Position numbers and translations under genes: made by a program. From positions 49,242-113,241 of the forward strand of contig JAULYZ010000004.1 in the NCBI GenBank assembly GCA_032117595.1: a stretch of DNA of 64,000 nucleotides. Direction: 5' to 3'. Below the pieces are notes generated by a model. That model did not search any database, had not been told where the DNA came from, and saw only the letters and a list, made by a program, of their open reading frames with translations. Positions 35,680-44,539 of this stretch are shown piece by piece (positions within the stretch are counted from its first letter, which is position 1; each line of letters starts with the position of its first letter). The stretch is from WLJO01 sp032117595 (GTDB lineage Bacteria; Actinomycetota; Acidimicrobiia; Acidimicrobiales; Ilumatobacteraceae).

Positions 35680-37035
35680 CTATTCCGCCCTCCGCCGGAA
35701 CCGCAGCTTGATCGGTGTGGCACCGAACCCGAAGGCGTCCCGGAGCGAGCGCTCGAGGTAGCGCACATAGGCCGGCGGGAGTTCTTTGTTCACGAAGAGC
35801 GTGAACGTCGGAGGGTCGCTTGCACCCTGGAGTGCATACATCACCTTGGCGCCGTGGGGGCCGGGCTGCTTCTGCTGGGCGGCTGCCAGCACGCGGTTCA
35901 CGTCCCTCGTCGGCACACGTCGGTGGTACTGCTCGATCGCCTCGTGCAGCACCGGAAGGAGTTTGTGCACGCCCTTGCCGCTCTTGGCCGAGATCTTGAG
36001 CACTGGTGCATCGCCGACGAAAGCGAGTCGATCCGCGAGGGTGTTGGTGATATCGGCGCGCCGCTCGGCGTCGTCGATGAGGTCCCACTTGTTGAGCAGC
36101 ACCACGATGGGGCAACCCGCAGCGTCCACACGCTCGGCGAGGCGTTGGTCCTGACCGGTCACTCCCTCGGTGGCGTCCACCACGAGCAGGGCGATGTCGG
36201 ACTCGTCGACGGAGCGCAGTGCTCGCACCATCGAGTAGTACTCGGCGGAGTCGTCGATCCGCGATCGACGACGCATCCCCGCCGTATCGACGAACACGAC
36301 GGGTCCCTCGTCGGTCTCCACCAGCGTGTCGATGCTGTCGCGGGTGGTGCCGGCAAGGTCGTGCACCACCGATCGGTCCTCCCCGACGAGGCGGTTGAAC
36401 AGGGTGCTCTTGCCCACGTTGGGACGCCCCACGATGGCGATCCGCGGAGGTTTTGCCCCTCCCAGCTCGATCACTGCGCCCTCGTCGTCCAGCAGCACCG
36501 CGCCTGATGGCTCCGCTCGCTCGGGGAGGCGCGCCACCACCTCATCGAGAAGATCTCCGGCGCGGCGGCCGTGTAGGGCACTCACCGGCACGGGATCACC
36601 GCAGCCGAGGCGCAGGAACTCCCACATCTCAGTCTCGCGCCGCAGGTTGTCGGCCTTGTTCACCACGAGCAGCACCGGCTTGCCACTCCGACGCAGCCAC
36701 GTCGCCACACCCTCGTCGTCGTCCGTGATCCCTGTGGAGCCATCCACGACGAACAGCACGAGGTCGGCTGCGCGCACAGCGGCCTCCACCTGTCGGCTGA
36801 CCTTCTGCTCGAGTTCGCCGCCGCTCGGGAGCCAGCCACCGGTGTCGATTACCTCGAACGCCGTACCGAGCCACTCGGCCTCCAGCGTCTTTCGGTCGCG
36901 CGTCACACCGGGCCGGTCCTCGACGATGGCGGCCTGCTCGCCGACGATCCGGTTGAACAAGGTGCTCTTTCCCACATTGGGCCGACCAACAATGGCGACA
37001 CTGGGAAGGCCCGAGTCCGTGCTCAGCTCGCTCAT
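35680..37035 (-). CDS. der: Ribosome-assembly GTPase Der (EngA)
   Basis: 451 residues. Two G domains in tandem: G1 motifs GRPNVGKSTLFNRIVG (near residue 17) and GRPNVGKSTLFNRLVG (near residue 203), G3 motifs DTGG and DTAGMRRRS, G4 motifs NKAD and NKWD. The C-terminal KH-like domain is YLERSLRDAFGFGATPIKLR. Der is needed for 50S subunit maturation. The last bases of the DUF512 gene overlap its start (ATGA). Confidence 0.96.
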   Translation of the reverse strand: MSELSTDSGLPSVAIVGRPNVGKSTLFNRIVGEQAAIVEDRPGVTRDRKTLEAEWLGTAFEVIDTGGWLPSGGELEQKVSRQVEAAVRAADLVLFVVDGSTGITDDDEGVATWLRRSGKPVLLVVNKADNLRRETEMWEFLRLGCGDPVPVSALHGRRAGDLLDEVVARLPERAEPSGAVLLDDEGAVIELGGAKPPRIAIVGRPNVGKSTLFNRLVGEDRSVVHDLAGTTRDSIDTLVETDEGPVVFVDTAGMRRRSRIDDSAEYYSMVRALRSVDESDIALLVVDATEGVTGQDQRLAERVDAAGCPIVVLLNKWDLIDDAERRADITNTLADRLAFVGDAPVLKISAKSGKGVHKLLPVLHEAIEQYHRRVPTRDVNRVLAAAQQKQPGPHGAKVMYALQGASDPPTFTLFVNKELPPAYVRYLERSLRDAFGFGATPIKLRFRRRAE

Positions 37036-38483
37036 CGCGCCACAACCTCGGCGACGGGCCCAGCACCGGGATGCACACCGAGCGCGCGACGCAGCGCGAT
37101 TCCGTCGGTGGGTACCACCTCTACCGCGCGGGGAAGATCAGCGAGCGTCCAGCCATCGAGGAAGCGACCCTCCGACAGGCACACATCGGGCAGCAGGTAA
37201 CGGTGGCCCTCGGGCTCGTCAGCCAGGACCCGAGCGAGATCGCTCCCCACCATCAGTCCGGTCACGGCGGTGTTGCCGCCGAAGAACTCATTGCCTACCT
37301 CGACGAGGCGGACATCGGAGCGTTCGAGCCGGGCGACGAGGGGTGCGAGCACCTGAGCACCGTAGACCGAGGTGAGGATCCCCACCGGGGCATGTCGCCG
37401 AGCCATCAGCGACACCGGTGTACCGACCGACCCGTCAGCGGCTGCGGCGGTTCCCTGGCGCAGTCCCGTGTCGCCGGCCGGATTGCGCGGTGCGCGGTAG
37501 CCCGATGCCGGCGCACCGTCCACCCACGAGAAGAACCCGCTCTGCGGGGAGGTCGGGGTCTCGATGCTGCCGTCGAACTCGGCAGCAAAGGTGCGCGCCA
37601 TGCCGATGCCGTCCTCGTGCATGCTGCACCCCTCATAGGCATCGAGTGGCGGGAAGGGCACACCGGCAAGCAGGTAGTACTCGTCTGCCGCGTGCACGAG
37701 ACGCCTGCCGAGCACGGTGAGGAACACGTCCTGCCACTCGTGGACGGTCTCCAGCACGGCCGCAGCCTCATCGCGGGTGTGGGGCCGCATGTTCGGCTCC
37801 GGGTTGTAGCGCGAGACCCCCAGAGGCACCACGGCCAGCGATGCAAGTTCCGGGTACCGGTCGAGCACGCCCGACAGCGTGTCGTCGAGCACCGACCCGT
37901 CGTTCACGCCGGGGCACACCACCACCTGTCCACGCACCTCGATACCATGGTCGAGCAGGGCCCGCAGCCACCGGAGGCTCGTTGCTCCCCGCCGGTTGCG
38001 GAGCAAGTGCGCCCGAACCGAGGGATCGGTGGCGTGAATGCTCACGTGGAGGGGCGACAAGCGGTCCGTCACCACACGCTCGAGATCTGCCTCGGTGAAG
38101 CGGGTGAGCGTGGTGAAGTTCCCGTAGAGGAACGACAGCCGGTAGTCGTCGTCCTTCAGGTAGAGGCTGCGGCGCAGGCCGGGGGGCAGCTGATAGATGA
38201 AGCAGAACTCGCAGTGGTTGTCGCAGGTGCGAACCTGGTCGAAGACGGCGCTCTCCACCTCGGCACCCAACGGCTCACCGGCCCGCTTGGAGACCTCCAC
38301 CGTCGCCGTGAGTCCACCCCTGCCCACCTCGATGTCGAGCTCGGGTTCGTCGACGAGCATCTGCCACTCGATCACGTCGCGGGGTACCTGACCGTTCAGC
38401 CGGAGGACCTCGTCGCCGACACAGAGGCCCGCACGCTCGGCCGGGGACTCCGGCACCACGGCAACGACACGGGCTCCGGACAT
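37032..38483 (-). CDS. DUF512 protein: PDZ plus radical-SAM-like domain
   Basis: 483 residues from ATG 38483 (an ATG 30 bases upstream is also possible). An N-terminal PDZ-like part has VVPESPAERAGLCVGDEVLR; the central domain has CDNHCEFCFIY, a CX3CX2C radical-SAM-type iron-sulfur motif, and HVSIHATDPSVRAHLLRN and GQVVVCPGVNDG from the barrel. The C-terminal DUF512 region follows. Members are often next to der, as here. Function is unknown; a role in RNA or ribosome biology is inferred from linkage only. Confidence 0.88.
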   Translation of the reverse strand: MSGARVVAVVPESPAERAGLCVGDEVLRLNGQVPRDVIEWQMLVDEPELDIEVGRGGLTATVEVSKRAGEPLGAEVESAVFDQVRTCDNHCEFCFIYQLPPGLRRSLYLKDDDYRLSFLYGNFTTLTRFTEADLERVVTDRLSPLHVSIHATDPSVRAHLLRNRRGATSLRWLRALLDHGIEVRGQVVVCPGVNDGSVLDDTLSGVLDRYPELASLAVVPLGVSRYNPEPNMRPHTRDEAAAVLETVHEWQDVFLTVLGRRLVHAADEYYLLAGVPFPPLDAYEGCSMHEDGIGMARTFAAEFDGSIETPTSPQSGFFSWVDGAPASGYRAPRNPAGDTGLRQGTAAAADGSVGTPVSLMARRHAPVGILTSVYGAQVLAPLVARLERSDVRLVEVGNEFFGGNTAVTGLMVGSDLARVLADEPEGHRYLLPDVCLSEGRFLDGWTLADLPRAVEVVPTDGIALRRALGVHPGAGPVAEVVAR

Positions 38484-38563
38484 GTCGAGGAGGGTACCGG
38501 GGAGGCGACACACGCCGGATTCGCCACTTGGCAGACGCCTGTATGAGCGGCGATGATGCCCGC

Positions 38564-38866
38564 ATGATCGTGATCCAGGGATACCTCGACTTCCACCCCG
38601 ACGACGCCGACAAGTTCGAGGCGCTCGTGATGCCGTTGCAGAAGGCGAGCGCCACCGAGCCCGGTTGCGTGTCGTACCACTTCAGCCGCGATCTCGAGGT
38701 GCCCGGGCGCTTCCGTGTGGCGGAGTGCTGGGAGAACGACTCCGACCTCGGCCCGCACTTCCAGACCCCGGCGATGGCGGCGTTCCAGGCGGGGATGAAG
38801 GACCTGCGTCGCACAGGGGGCGGCGTGTGGAAGCACACCGTCTCGGACCGTTCAAAGATGATGTGA
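38564..38866 (+). CDS. ABM-domain protein (quinol monooxygenase-like)
   Basis: 100 residues from ATG 38564; starts at 38543 or 38528 are also possible, and none has a clear ribosome site. YLDFHPDDADKFEALVMPLQ, TEPGCVSYHFSRDLEVPGRF and ECWENDSDLGPHFQTPAMAA are the three ABM segments. It is the third ABM protein in 8 kb but is not close to the other two. It diverges from the DUF512 gene and precedes ispH by 50 bases. Confidence 0.8.
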   Translation: MIVIQGYLDFHPDDADKFEALVMPLQKASATEPGCVSYHFSRDLEVPGRFRVAECWENDSDLGPHFQTPAMAAFQAGMKDLRRTGGGVWKHTVSDRSKMM

Positions 38867-38916
38867 CCCCACCCGCAGGTTCGCGGTCATCGGATCACCC
38901 GTATCATCGGGTTTCG

Positions 38917-39942
38917 ATGAACGTCGACCGCGTGCTGCTCGCTGAGCCGCGCGGCTTCTGTGCCGGTGTGGAGATGGCCATCAAGGCGCTTGCGTGGATG
39001 GTGCGCGTGTTCGAGCCGCCCGTCTACTGCTACCACGAGATCGTGCACAACAAGATCGTGGTCGATCGCTTCAGCAGACTCGGCGTGGTCTTCGTCGACG
39101 ATGTCGACGAGGTACCACCCGGTCGCCCGATCATGCTCTCGGCGCACGGTTCTGCCCCCGAAGTGGTTGCGGCCGCACGTGAGCGCGGTTCGTACGTCGT
39201 GGATTCGGTGTGTCCGCTCGTCACCAAGGTCCACCACGAGGTGAAGGTGCGCGCCGGCAAGGGGTACCGCATCGTGTACGTGGGGCATGCGGGCCATGAG
39301 GAGGCGGTCGGCACGATGGCCGTTGCGCCGACGCGCATCCACCGTGTGGAGAACGTCGACGACGTTGCGGCGCTGCCCGAGTTCGACGAGCCCGTGGCGC
39401 TGCTGGCACAAACCACGCTCTCGCACCGAGACTGGAACGACGTTGCCGAGGCAACGGCTCAGCGTTTCCCCGATCTCTGGCGTCCGGGCCGCAGCGACCT
39501 GTGCTTCGCCACCACCAACCGCCAGTCGGCACTCGAGGCCATGGCCTCACGCTGCGACGCCATCGTGGTGATCGGCTCGGCCAACTCCTCCAATACCGTG
39601 GCGCTCGAGAAGCTCGCACGGGCCTCGGGCTGTACCCGCGTGTTCCGCGTCAACGGTGCGAACGAACTCCCTGACGACCTCACCGGGACCGTTGGCGTCA
39701 CCGCAGGGGCCTCCGCCCCCGAGGAACTGGTACGCGACGTCATCGAGCGGCTCCATCCGGCGAATGGCATCGAGACGCTCAGGGTCACCGAGGAAGACGA
39801 GTACTTCCCACCCCCGAGGCAGCTCCGCGAGCTCCAGGGTGCCATCCGCCAGGCCGCTGCGGCCATGATCGGCGCTCCCACGGGCACGCCGGACGACCGG
39901 CTCGTCGCTGCGAGCACCGTGCTCGAGTCGCTGCGTTCATAG
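38917..39942 (+). CDS. ispH: 4-hydroxy-3-methylbut-2-enyl diphosphate reductase IspH
   Basis: 341 residues from ATG 38917; the longer frame overlaps the ABM gene. The three cluster cysteines are C15 (EPRGFCAGVE), C99 (SVCPLVTKVH) and C196 (LCFATTNRQSA). Substrate-binding motifs: YHEIVHNK, SAHGSAP, GHAGHEEAVGT, TTLS, SANSSNT and TAGASAPE. The enzyme makes IPP and DMAPP from HMBPP, the last step of the MEP isoprenoid pathway. The second and third positions show the usual spacing, so it should be active. Confidence 0.97.
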   Translation: MNVDRVLLAEPRGFCAGVEMAIKALAWMVRVFEPPVYCYHEIVHNKIVVDRFSRLGVVFVDDVDEVPPGRPIMLSAHGSAPEVVAAARERGSYVVDSVCPLVTKVHHEVKVRAGKGYRIVYVGHAGHEEAVGTMAVAPTRIHRVENVDDVAALPEFDEPVALLAQTTLSHRDWNDVAEATAQRFPDLWRPGRSDLCFATTNRQSALEAMASRCDAIVVIGSANSSNTVALEKLARASGCTRVFRVNGANELPDDLTGTVGVTAGASAPEELVRDVIERLHPANGIETLRVTEEDEYFPPPRQLRELQGAIRQAAAAMIGAPTGTPDDRLVAASTVLESLRS

Positions 39943-39964
39943 GGTCCGACGTCGCGTCGCTCAG

Positions 39965-40147
39965 GTGATCTCCCCTACTGCCGAGACCATCGGCACCAAC
40001 GTCTACGCGCTCGCGGTCTCCGGCGTGGCTGCGGCAGCCCATGGCAACGCCCGCTCGAAGGCGGTTCTCGCCGTCGGCGGAGCGCTCTCCGGTCTCACTG
40101 CTGTTGCTGCGGTGTTCCTCGGCCTGCTGCTGGGCACAGGCCGCTGA
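39965..40147 (+). CDS. Small hydrophobic protein
   Basis: 60 residues from GTG 39965, preceded by a weak GGTG. It is Ala/Gly-rich, with hydrophobic stretches NVYALAVSGVAAAAHG and LSGLTAVAAVFLGLLLG, so one or two short membrane helices. It starts 22 bases after ispH and stops ten bases before the convergent acyl-CoA dehydrogenase gene ends. No family is recognised; it may be non-coding chance sequence. Confidence 0.4.
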   Translation: MISPTAETIGTNVYALAVSGVAAAAHGNARSKAVLAVGGALSGLTAVAAVFLGLLLGTGR

Positions 40148-40157
40148 ACCGGGCCGA

Positions 40158-41369
40158 TCAGTTCCGCGGGACCTCGGTCCAAGGACGGTCACGGTCGACG
40201 CGAACGTCGCCGGGAAGTCCGAGCACGCGCTCGCCCAGGATGTTCTTCATGATCTCGGAGGTGCCGCCCTCGATCGAGTTCGCCCGGCTGCGCAGGAATG
40301 CCTTCTGCACGGTGTCGTACCCCATTGCGGTCTCGGGGCGGAGCATCTCGTAGGTGCCGTAGAGCATCCCGTTTGCCCCGGCGAGTCCGACGGCGAACTC
40401 GTAGATCTTCTTGTTGAGGTCCGCCATGTGGAGCTTGGCGATCGAGCCTTCCGGCCCAGGGGTTCCCATCTTGCGGTTCTGGTTGGCCCGGATATTGGTG
40501 AGGCGAAGGATCTCCGCCTCCGACCACAGCTTCATCAATCCGTCGAGACGGTCCTTGGTGCGCTCCGACTCGGGCAGTTCACCCCACAGCTTCACGGCCT
40601 CGCGGATGGGGCCGGAGCCCTTCTGCGGGATGGCCCCACCGATGGAGACACGCTCGTTCATGAGCGTGGTGAGCGACACACGCCAGCCCTCGCCCGGCGT
40701 CCCGAGACGCTCGGAGTCCGGGATGCGCACGTCGGTGAAGTACACCTCGTTGAACTCCGCCTCACCGGTCATCTGACGCAGCGGACGCACCTCGACACCG
40801 GGGGCCTGCATGTCGACGACGAACGCGGTGATCCCGCTGTGCTTCACGGCGTCAGGATCGGTGCGGGCAATCAGCAGACCCCAACGCGACATGTGAGCGA
40901 GCGTGGTCCACACCTTCTGGCCGTTCACAATCCATTCGTCGCCGTCTCGCACGGCCTTGGTGGAGAGACCGGCAACATCGGAACCGGCGCCCGGCTCGGA
41001 GAACAACTGACACCACACTTCTTCACCCGTGAAGAGCGGTCGCATGTAACGCTTCTTCTGGCTCTCGCTGCCCCACACGACCACCGTGGGACCGCACATG
41101 CCGTGACCGATCGGGTTGCGCACCACCGGGTTGGGGGCACCAGCGGCAAAGACGCGCTCGTTGATCAGCTTCTGCAGCTTCGGCGACAGCCCGAGGCCAC
41201 CGAGGCCCTCGGGAAAGTGGACCCACGCAAGGCCCTTGTCGAACTGCGCCCCGAGGAACTCCTGGGGCCGGGTGCTCGCCGGGGGGTACTCACGGAGCAG
41301 TTCATCGATGAGTGCGCTCACGCGCTGTTCGTCGGCCGAGAGGTTCGCAGGGCTGTCAGTGAGGGTCAT
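40158..41369 (-). CDS. Acyl-CoA dehydrogenase
   Basis: 403 residues from ATG 41369; the frame upstream runs into the SirB1-like gene antisense-like region and is not used. FAD/substrate motifs: LFSEPGAGSDVAGLSTKAVR, NGQKVWTTLAHMSRWGLLIA and the C-terminal RANSIEGGTSEIMKNILGER. The Glu of EGGTSEI is at the usual spot of acyl-CoA dehydrogenase bound-FAD contact. The enzyme oxidises acyl-CoA to enoyl-CoA. Substrate is unknown; the acyl-CoA ligase at 42181 is a likely partner. Confidence 0.92.
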   Translation of the reverse strand: MTLTDSPANLSADEQRVSALIDELLREYPPASTRPQEFLGAQFDKGLAWVHFPEGLGGLGLSPKLQKLINERVFAAGAPNPVVRNPIGHGMCGPTVVVWGSESQKKRYMRPLFTGEEVWCQLFSEPGAGSDVAGLSTKAVRDGDEWIVNGQKVWTTLAHMSRWGLLIARTDPDAVKHSGITAFVVDMQAPGVEVRPLRQMTGEAEFNEVYFTDVRIPDSERLGTPGEGWRVSLTTLMNERVSIGGAIPQKGSGPIREAVKLWGELPESERTKDRLDGLMKLWSEAEILRLTNIRANQNRKMGTPGPEGSIAKLHMADLNKKIYEFAVGLAGANGMLYGTYEMLRPETAMGYDTVQKAFLRSRANSIEGGTSEIMKNILGERVLGLPGDVRVDRDRPWTEVPRN

Positions 41370-41452
41370 GGCCACAAAATACTGACTGAAAGCGCCGGGG
41401 CAACATTCTCGGCGGGCAACGGGCGTCGCTCGGGAGAACGAGCGACCGGCGA

Positions 41453-42133
41453 TCAGTTGAAACGGGCTCGCACCCGCAGGTACTCCTCGTACTCCTGCTC
41501 GGCCACACCCGGAATCGCCTGGCGCAGGCTCAACACCCAGAGGAGCATGCCGGGATCGTTTCTCTGGGCCGCAATGCCCTTCAGGTTGTTCAGCACCCGG
41601 ACCACGATGCCCTGCTTCGTGGACGGCGACAGGAAGTCGTCGCTCCAACCGCCGCCGCCCGTGAGCGAGGCGTGCAGATGGCGGCACTCGCGGGCGTTCA
41701 TCACCCGACCGCCGTTGAACGGATCGGCGAAGACCGAGGGGTCCACCTTGTCTCGCACGATGAAGTGGCCGGGCATGGACACCCCCCACATCGGCACACC
41801 GGCCCGGCGCCCGACTTCCATGGCCACCACCGAGAGGGTGATCGGGATCCCGGTACGGCGGTCCAGCACACAGTCGAGCATCGAGTTCTCGGGCTCGTAG
41901 TACGAGGACCGGTTCCCCGTGAAGCCGCGCGGGCCGAAGAGGTGCCGCAGCAGCCCGTCGAAGGTCGGCGGCAACACCTGTCCGGCGAGGTCGTCGAGAC
42001 GTTCGAGGTAGCGGTCTACGTCGAGTCCCGGCCGGGCGTGTGCAGCAATCAGGAGACACGCCTCGTCGAGGGGGAAATCGTCCGTGCCGGGGCCAAGAAG
42101 GTCACGGAACCGGGACGAGGGGCTGGTTGCCAC
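41453..42133 (-). CDS. SirB1-like transglutaminase-core protein
   Basis: 226 residues. The SirB1/transglut-core-2 domain: FGPRGFTGNRSSYYEPENSM, LDCVLDRRTGIPITLSVVAM, EVGRRAGVPMWGVSMPGHFI and FADPFNGG. The Cys of LDCVL and the His of PGHF are at the transglutaminase-like positions; the Asp of ADPF completes the triad. Function is not established in bacteria. It starts 48 bases from the opposing acyl-CoA ligase start, so the two are divergent with a short shared promoter region. Confidence 0.85.
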   Translation of the reverse strand: MATSPSSRFRDLLGPGTDDFPLDEACLLIAAHARPGLDVDRYLERLDDLAGQVLPPTFDGLLRHLFGPRGFTGNRSSYYEPENSMLDCVLDRRTGIPITLSVVAMEVGRRAGVPMWGVSMPGHFIVRDKVDPSVFADPFNGGRVMNARECRHLHASLTGGGGWSDDFLSPSTKQGIVVRVLNNLKGIAAQRNDPGMLLWVLSLRQAIPGVAEQEYEEYLRVRARFN

Positions 42134-42180
42134 CTCGGCGACCGTACAAGTCCCCGATGGGCGCCGCTACCTTGCGATCC

Positions 42181-43731
42181 ATGTTCCCCGGAATGTTTGC
42201 CGCCACCACGCCCGACAAGCCTGCGCAGATCATGGGTTCCACCGGGGAGGTCACCACCTTCCGACAACTCGACGACGCAGCGAACCGTCTGAGCCAGCTG
42301 CTGCGGTCGGCCGGTCTCCAACCGGGAGACCACGTGGCGATCTGCATGGAGAACCATCCGAGGTATCTCGAGATCATCTGGGGCTGTCACTACGCCGGGC
42401 TCATCTACACAGCGTGCTCCTCGCGCCTCACCAGCGGTGAGCTCTCGTACATCATCAACGACTGCGCAGCGAAGGCATTCATCACGTCCAAGTACAAGTC
42501 CGACCAGGCGGCCGAGGTGCTCCCCGAGATCCAGAACGCAGCGCTGCGCCTGATGCTGGACGGCACCATCAGCGGTTACGAGTCGTACGAGGCAGCGGTT
42601 GCTGCGCAGCCCGCAACGCCGCTCCCCAACCGCGTCGCCGGCACTGACATGCTCTACTCGTCGGGTACCACGGGCAGGCCCAAGGGGGTCACCCGAGAGT
42701 TCAAGCCCGAGCCACTCGATGGCACCGCCATCACCGTTGCCCCGTTGCTCACCATGCTCTTCGGCTTCACTGCCGAGTCGAGCTACCTGTCGCCTGCCCC
42801 GCTCTACCACGCAGCACCCCTTCGGTTCTGCCTCTCGGCCCAGGGCATGGGAGCGACCGTCGTGGTGATGGAGCACTTCGACGCCGAGGACTACCTCCGA
42901 CTCGTGGAGAAATACCGCCTCACCCACAGCCAGGTGGTTCCCACGATGTTCGTCCGCATGCTCAAGCTCGATCCCGAGATCCGCGGGCGCTACGACGTGT
43001 CGTCGCTCCAGTGCGTCATCCACGCCGCCGCACCGTGCCCGGTGCCCGTCAAGAAGCAGATGATCGAGTGGTTCGGGCCGATCATCCACGAGTACTACGC
43101 AGGCACCGAGGGCAACGGCTTCGTCTACTGCAACAGCCCGATGTGGCTCGCCCACGAGGGAACCGTCGGTATGCCGATCAACTGCACGATCCACATCTGC
43201 GACGAGGAAGGCATCGAAGTTCCCCAAGGAGAGTCCGGGACGATCTTCTTCGAGGGCGGGGCCTCGTTCGAGTATCACAACGACCCCGACAAGACGAAGG
43301 GGTCCCGTCATCCCAAGGGATGGTCAACGCTGGGAGATGTGGGTTACCTCGACGCCGACGGGTTCTTGTACCTGACCGATCGCAAGGCCTACATGATCAT
43401 CTCGGGTGGCGTGAACATCTACCCGCAGGAGTCCGAGAACGTCCTCGTCACGCACCCCGCCGTCGTCGATGTCGCCGTGTTCGGCGTGCCCAACGAGGAA
43501 TTCGGTGAGGAGGTCAAGGCCGTGGTCCAGCCCAAGACGATGCCCGCCACAGCCGAGGACGCCCGCGCGCTCGAGAAGGAACTGATCTCGTTCTGTCGCT
43601 CACAACTTGCCGACGTGAAGTGTCCCCGCACGGTCGACTTCCGCGAGGAACTGCCGCGCCACCCCACGGGCAAGCTCTACAAGCGCATCCTGAAAGACGA
43701 GTACTGGAAGGACGCGGGCCGCTCGATCTGA
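42181..43731 (+). CDS. Acyl-CoA synthetase (AMP-dependent)
   Basis: 516 residues from ATG 42181. AMP-binding core LYSSGTTGRPKGVT (A3), substrate-side YYAGTEGNGFVYCN (A5), GDVGYLDADGFLYLTDRKAY (A7-A8), and C-terminal PTGKLYKR with the catalytic Lys (A10). It activates a carboxylic acid to acyl-CoA through an acyl-adenylate. Length and motifs place it with medium- or long-chain/fadD-like ligases; the exact acid is unknown. GDPD follows after 23 bases. Confidence 0.92.
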   Translation: MFPGMFAATTPDKPAQIMGSTGEVTTFRQLDDAANRLSQLLRSAGLQPGDHVAICMENHPRYLEIIWGCHYAGLIYTACSSRLTSGELSYIINDCAAKAFITSKYKSDQAAEVLPEIQNAALRLMLDGTISGYESYEAAVAAQPATPLPNRVAGTDMLYSSGTTGRPKGVTREFKPEPLDGTAITVAPLLTMLFGFTAESSYLSPAPLYHAAPLRFCLSAQGMGATVVVMEHFDAEDYLRLVEKYRLTHSQVVPTMFVRMLKLDPEIRGRYDVSSLQCVIHAAAPCPVPVKKQMIEWFGPIIHEYYAGTEGNGFVYCNSPMWLAHEGTVGMPINCTIHICDEEGIEVPQGESGTIFFEGGASFEYHNDPDKTKGSRHPKGWSTLGDVGYLDADGFLYLTDRKAYMIISGGVNIYPQESENVLVTHPAVVDVAVFGVPNEEFGEEVKAVVQPKTMPATAEDARALEKELISFCRSQLADVKCPRTVDFREELPRHPTGKLYKRILKDEYWKDAGRSI

Positions 43732-43754
43732 GCCCAGATCGTCGTCAGCACGTC

Positions 43755-44519
43755 GTGCGCGAACGTTTCGCCTTCCTCGATCACCACGGGCCCATCGCTT
43801 TTGCCCACCGTGGCGGCGCATCCGAGGCTCCCGAAAACACCCTGCCTGCGTTCGAGCACGCCGTATCGCTCGGCTATCGATACCTCGAGACCGACGTACA
43901 GGTCACTGCTGACGGTGTGCTGGTGGCCTTTCACGACGACGACCTGGCTCGCACCACCGGCATGCACGCACGGGTGAGCAGTCTCCCCTGGGCCCAGGTC
44001 CGTACCGCGCTCGTCGACGGGCGTGAGCCCATACCCCTGCTCGAGGACCTTCTCGGCTCGTTCCCCGAGGCACGCCTCAACATCGACTGCAAGACCGACG
44101 CCGCCGAGGAAGCCCTCGCCCGCACGATCGAACGGACGTCGTCCATCCACCGGGTGTGCGTCGGAGCCTTCTCCGCAGCGCGGCTGCGCCGCCTGCGTGC
44201 TCGTCTCGGTGAAGCACTGTGCACGAGTCTGGGCCCATCAGAGGTCGTGCGCTGGCTCACGGCATCCACCACCGGTCCACGCTCGCTGATGCCCGCCGTT
44301 CCGTGCGCGCAGGTACCCACCACCCAGAGCGGGATCCCCGTGGTCACCGAACGAACCGTCGCTGTTGCCCACGCTCACGGGATGGCGGTCCACGTGTGGA
44401 CCATCGACGACGAGACCGAGATGCGGCGCCTCCTCGATCTCGGCGTGGACGGCATCATGACCGACCGTCCGGCCGTGCTCAAGGACGTGCTCGTGTCTCG
44501 TGGCGAGTGGACGGACTGA
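43755..44519 (+). CDS. Glycerophosphodiester phosphodiesterase
   Basis: 254 residues from GTG 43755; the longer frame overlaps the ligase. Active-site HRGGASEAPENT (His, Arg, Glu, Asn) and ETDVQVTADGVLVAFHDDDL (Glu-Asp metal ligands and second His) are present, then NIDCKTD and VHVWTIDDETEMRRLLDLGV at the C-terminus. It splits glycerophosphodiesters to glycerol-3-phosphate and an alcohol. No signal peptide is seen, so it is cytoplasmic. Confidence 0.93.
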   Translation: MRERFAFLDHHGPIAFAHRGGASEAPENTLPAFEHAVSLGYRYLETDVQVTADGVLVAFHDDDLARTTGMHARVSSLPWAQVRTALVDGREPIPLLEDLLGSFPEARLNIDCKTDAAEEALARTIERTSSIHRVCVGAFSAARLRRLRARLGEALCTSLGPSEVVRWLTASTTGPRSLMPAVPCAQVPTTQSGIPVVTERTVAVAHAHGMAVHVWTIDDETEMRRLLDLGVDGIMTDRPAVLKDVLVSRGEWTD

Positions 44520-44539
44520 GCGCATCACGACCGATCGGC